Assembly (NCBI GenBank): GCA_003221075.1
Contig: QHUF01000195.1
Location: 1 to 14,970 of the forward strand
Source of the DNA: Gemmatimonadota bacterium
GTDB lineage: Bacteria; Gemmatimonadota; Gemmatimonadetes; Gemmatimonadales; GWC2-71-9
Direction: 5' to 3'
DNA: 14,970 nt
In this document: piece after piece, positions 13,615 to 14,970 of the stretch
How the letters are laid out: each line of letters opens with the position of its first letter
Position numbering within the stretch: the first letter of the stretch is position 1
The notes under the pieces: generated by a model
What the model was told of the DNA's origin: nothing
The model's database searches: none
The model's input: only the letters and a program-made list of their open reading frames with translations
Translations under genes and position numbers: made by a program

Positions 13615-14531
13615 CGGCCGTCCTTTTAGGCATCGACTGCGGCGGCTCCCATACAGCCGTCGCTGTTGGCGATCGCCACGGTCGAGTCCTCGCCCGCGCC
13701 GACGGTCCCGGCTCTGCGATGCGACCCGGGGGCGCCGAACGCTCGGCGGCGGTCGTCCTCGACGTCGCGCGCCGGGCGGCCACGCAGGCCAAGGTCACGC
13801 TCCCCGCCAGTCTCGCGCTCGTCGGAGCGGCCGGCGCCGGTCGTCCCCCGGAGCAAGAGGCGCTCGCAGCCGCGATTGCGGCCGCGGGGGTCGCCGCACG
13901 CGTCGATGTGCGCGGCGATACCGAAATCGCGCTCGCGGCCGCGTTCGGGGATGGGCCCGGCATCCTGGTCAATGCCGGCACCGGCTCGATCGCCCATGCC
14001 CGCGGCGCGGATGGACGGCTGCATCGCGCCGGCGGCCACGGCTGGCAGCTCGGTGACGAAGGCAGTGGCTATTGGCTGGGGCGCCGGGCGCTGGCGGCCG
14101 CGGCGCGCGCGCACGACGGCCTCGAAGAGTCCTCGACATTGCTGGAGCGCTTGCTCGTCGCGTTGGGCCTGCAGACCTTCGACGATCTGATCCGGTGGAC
14201 CACCACCGCGACGCCGGCACAGGTTGCGTCGCTCGCGCCGCATGTCCTGAATGCCGCGCGCGAAGGCGAGACCGTCGCACAACAGATTGTCGAGGAAGCG
14301 GCCGCAGAGCTGTCGCAGCTGGTGCGGGTGCTTTTACGTCACTTCTCGGGGACGGATCAGATCAAGATGGCAACCGCCGGCGGCTTGCTGCGGCCCGGCT
14401 CACCGCTCCTGATCGCGTTGCGTGCCAACCTCGCCACCGACCTGCCCCGTGCGCGGCTTTCGGAAGGCGGGGCCCAGGTCGATTCCCCAGCGGGCGCGCT
14501 GCGCCTGGCGGCGCAGCTGCTGGCGCACTAA
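13581..14531 (+). CDS. BadF/BadG-family sugar kinase, MurK/NAGK-like
   Basis: The product is 316 aa from ATG 13581, which overlaps the symporter stop by 4 bp. The frame stays open upstream to 13194, but that stretch lies over the symporter and is not kinase-like. Motifs of the ASKHA fold are in order: LLGIDCGGSHTAVAVGD (phosphate-1, Asp19), RGDTEIALAAA (Asp113, likely catalytic base), VNAGTGSIAHA (phosphate-2, residues 131-138), GWQLGDEGSGYWLG (residues 154-167, characteristic of this family) and MATAGGLL (adenosine region). Family members phosphorylate GlcNAc or both GlcNAc and MurNAc (clostridial MurK), and others are glucosamine kinases or CoA-dehydratase activases. The neighbours favour a GlcNAc/MurNAc kinase feeding phosphorylated sugar into recycling. 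The N-terminal PPIRPSAHP comes from a tandem 8-bp repeat and is probably not part of the fold. Confidence 0.83.
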   Translation: MTEPPIRPSAHPAVLLGIDCGGSHTAVAVGDRHGRVLARADGPGSAMRPGGAERSAAVVLDVARRAATQAKVTLPASLALVGAAGAGRPPEQEALAAAIAAAGVAARVDVRGDTEIALAAAFGDGPGILVNAGTGSIAHARGADGRLHRAGGHGWQLGDEGSGYWLGRRALAAAARAHDGLEESSTLLERLLVALGLQTFDDLIRWTTTATPAQVASLAPHVLNAAREGETVAQQIVEEAAAELSQLVRVLLRHFSGTDQIKMATAGGLLRPGSPLLIALRANLATDLPRARLSEGGAQVDSPAGALRLAAQLLAH

Positions 14532-14970
14532 GGTCGCTCCCGCTGTCGAATTTTGCTGTGCTTGAAGCCGTACCCCACGTAGAGCGCCAGCCCAATGGCC
14601 AGCCACACCGCGAAACGAATCCACGTTTCCCCCGGCAACCCGAACATCACGTAGACGCACAGCACGACGGAGAGCGGCGCGACCACCCACACCCACGCAA
14701 CCCTGAAGGGCCGAGGTCGGGCAGGCTCAGTGAGACGCAGCACCAACACACCCGCCGAGACGAGCGCGAACGCAAACAGTGTTCCGATGTTCGTCAGGTT
14801 GTACGTTTCGTTCGCATCCCCGATCAAGGCCCACACCGCAACAAAGACACCCGTGACGATAGTGGTGATGTAGGGAACACGGCGGTTGGCGGAGATCCTT
14901 GCCGCCCACGGCGGCAGCAAGCCGTCGCGAGCCATTGCAAAGAAGATTCGCGGTTGACCGTACTGAAACA
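14528..14970 (-). CDS. APC-family amino-acid permease, C-terminal part (5' end beyond window)
   Basis: The frame is open from the right edge to TAG 14528, giving 146 residues of the C-terminus. Reading begins FQYGQPRIFFAMARDGLLPP, the well-conserved cytoplasmic loop of APC-superfamily cationic and neutral amino-acid transporters (R-x-x-[FY]-A-M-A-R-D-G). Four hydrophobic stretches follow: ITTIVTGVFVAVWALI, IGTLFAFALVSAGVLVLRL, VAPLSVVLCVYVMFGL and FAVWLAIGLALYVGYGF. The ATG at 14935 is an internal Met, not the start. It converges with the kinase and their stops overlap by 4 bp (14528-14531). Uptake of amino acids would fit beside an amidase that releases wall peptides, but the substrate is unknown and its promoter is out of view. 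Confidence 0.85.
   Translation of the reverse strand, partial: FQYGQPRIFFAMARDGLLPPWAARISANRRVPYITTIVTGVFVAVWALIGDANETYNLTNIGTLFAFALVSAGVLVLRLTEPARPRPFRVAWVWVVAPLSVVLCVYVMFGLPGETWIRFAVWLAIGLALYVGYGFKHSKIRQRERP

Overview
The window is GC-rich and densely coded. The organism is probably a Gram-negative environmental bacterium of the Gemmatimonadota type. This is inferred from the base composition, the many predicted lipoproteins, a carboxypeptidase-regulatory-like lipoprotein and the gene set; no rRNA or other phylogenetic marker is present.

Left third (1-5311, minus strand). A three-gene unit reads leftwards from 4454: a secreted NAL1-like trypsin-fold protease with about seven CARDB repeats and a C-terminal Ig-like domain (interrupted near 2030), a small lipoprotein resembling the protease's own N-terminal domain (489-800, TAATG-coupled), and a lipoprotein that runs off the left edge (1-483). 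To its right lies a two-TM membrane protein of unknown function (4605-5303), which directly follows namZ.

Centre and right (5312-14531). This is a peptidoglycan-sugar recovery locus. It holds a DUF1343/GH171 exo-muramidase (namZ, minus), a two-domain GH3 N-acetylglucosaminidase (nagZ, plus) and an AmiE-like serine hydrolase of the class-C beta-lactamase fold (plus). It also has two sodium:solute symporters (9862-11555 minus; 12097-13584 plus) and a BadF/BadG-family sugar kinase resembling MurK. NamZ, NagZ and AmiE are the enzyme set of the Bacillus ybbC-ybbD-ybbE cluster. Here the PTS transporter appears to be replaced by sodium symporters plus a kinase. The working model is that the three exported enzymes strip peptide, GlcNAc and MurNAc from wall fragments, the symporters import the sugars and the kinase phosphorylates them. 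No MurNAc-6-P etherase (MurQ) is in view. An A-type Fe-S carrier gene with its own promoter and terminator sits between the symporters. A truncated APC-family amino-acid permease closes the window.

Two things stand out. First, namZ and nagZ diverge from one 12-bp palindrome (7100-7111) that contains both start codons. Second, four genes carry structural lesions: namZ has an exact in-frame 567-bp tandem duplication, while nagZ, the first symporter and the CARDB protease each appear to lack tens of conserved residues at a frame change. The repeated pattern makes assembly error a serious alternative to real decay, and it must be resolved before these genes are interpreted.
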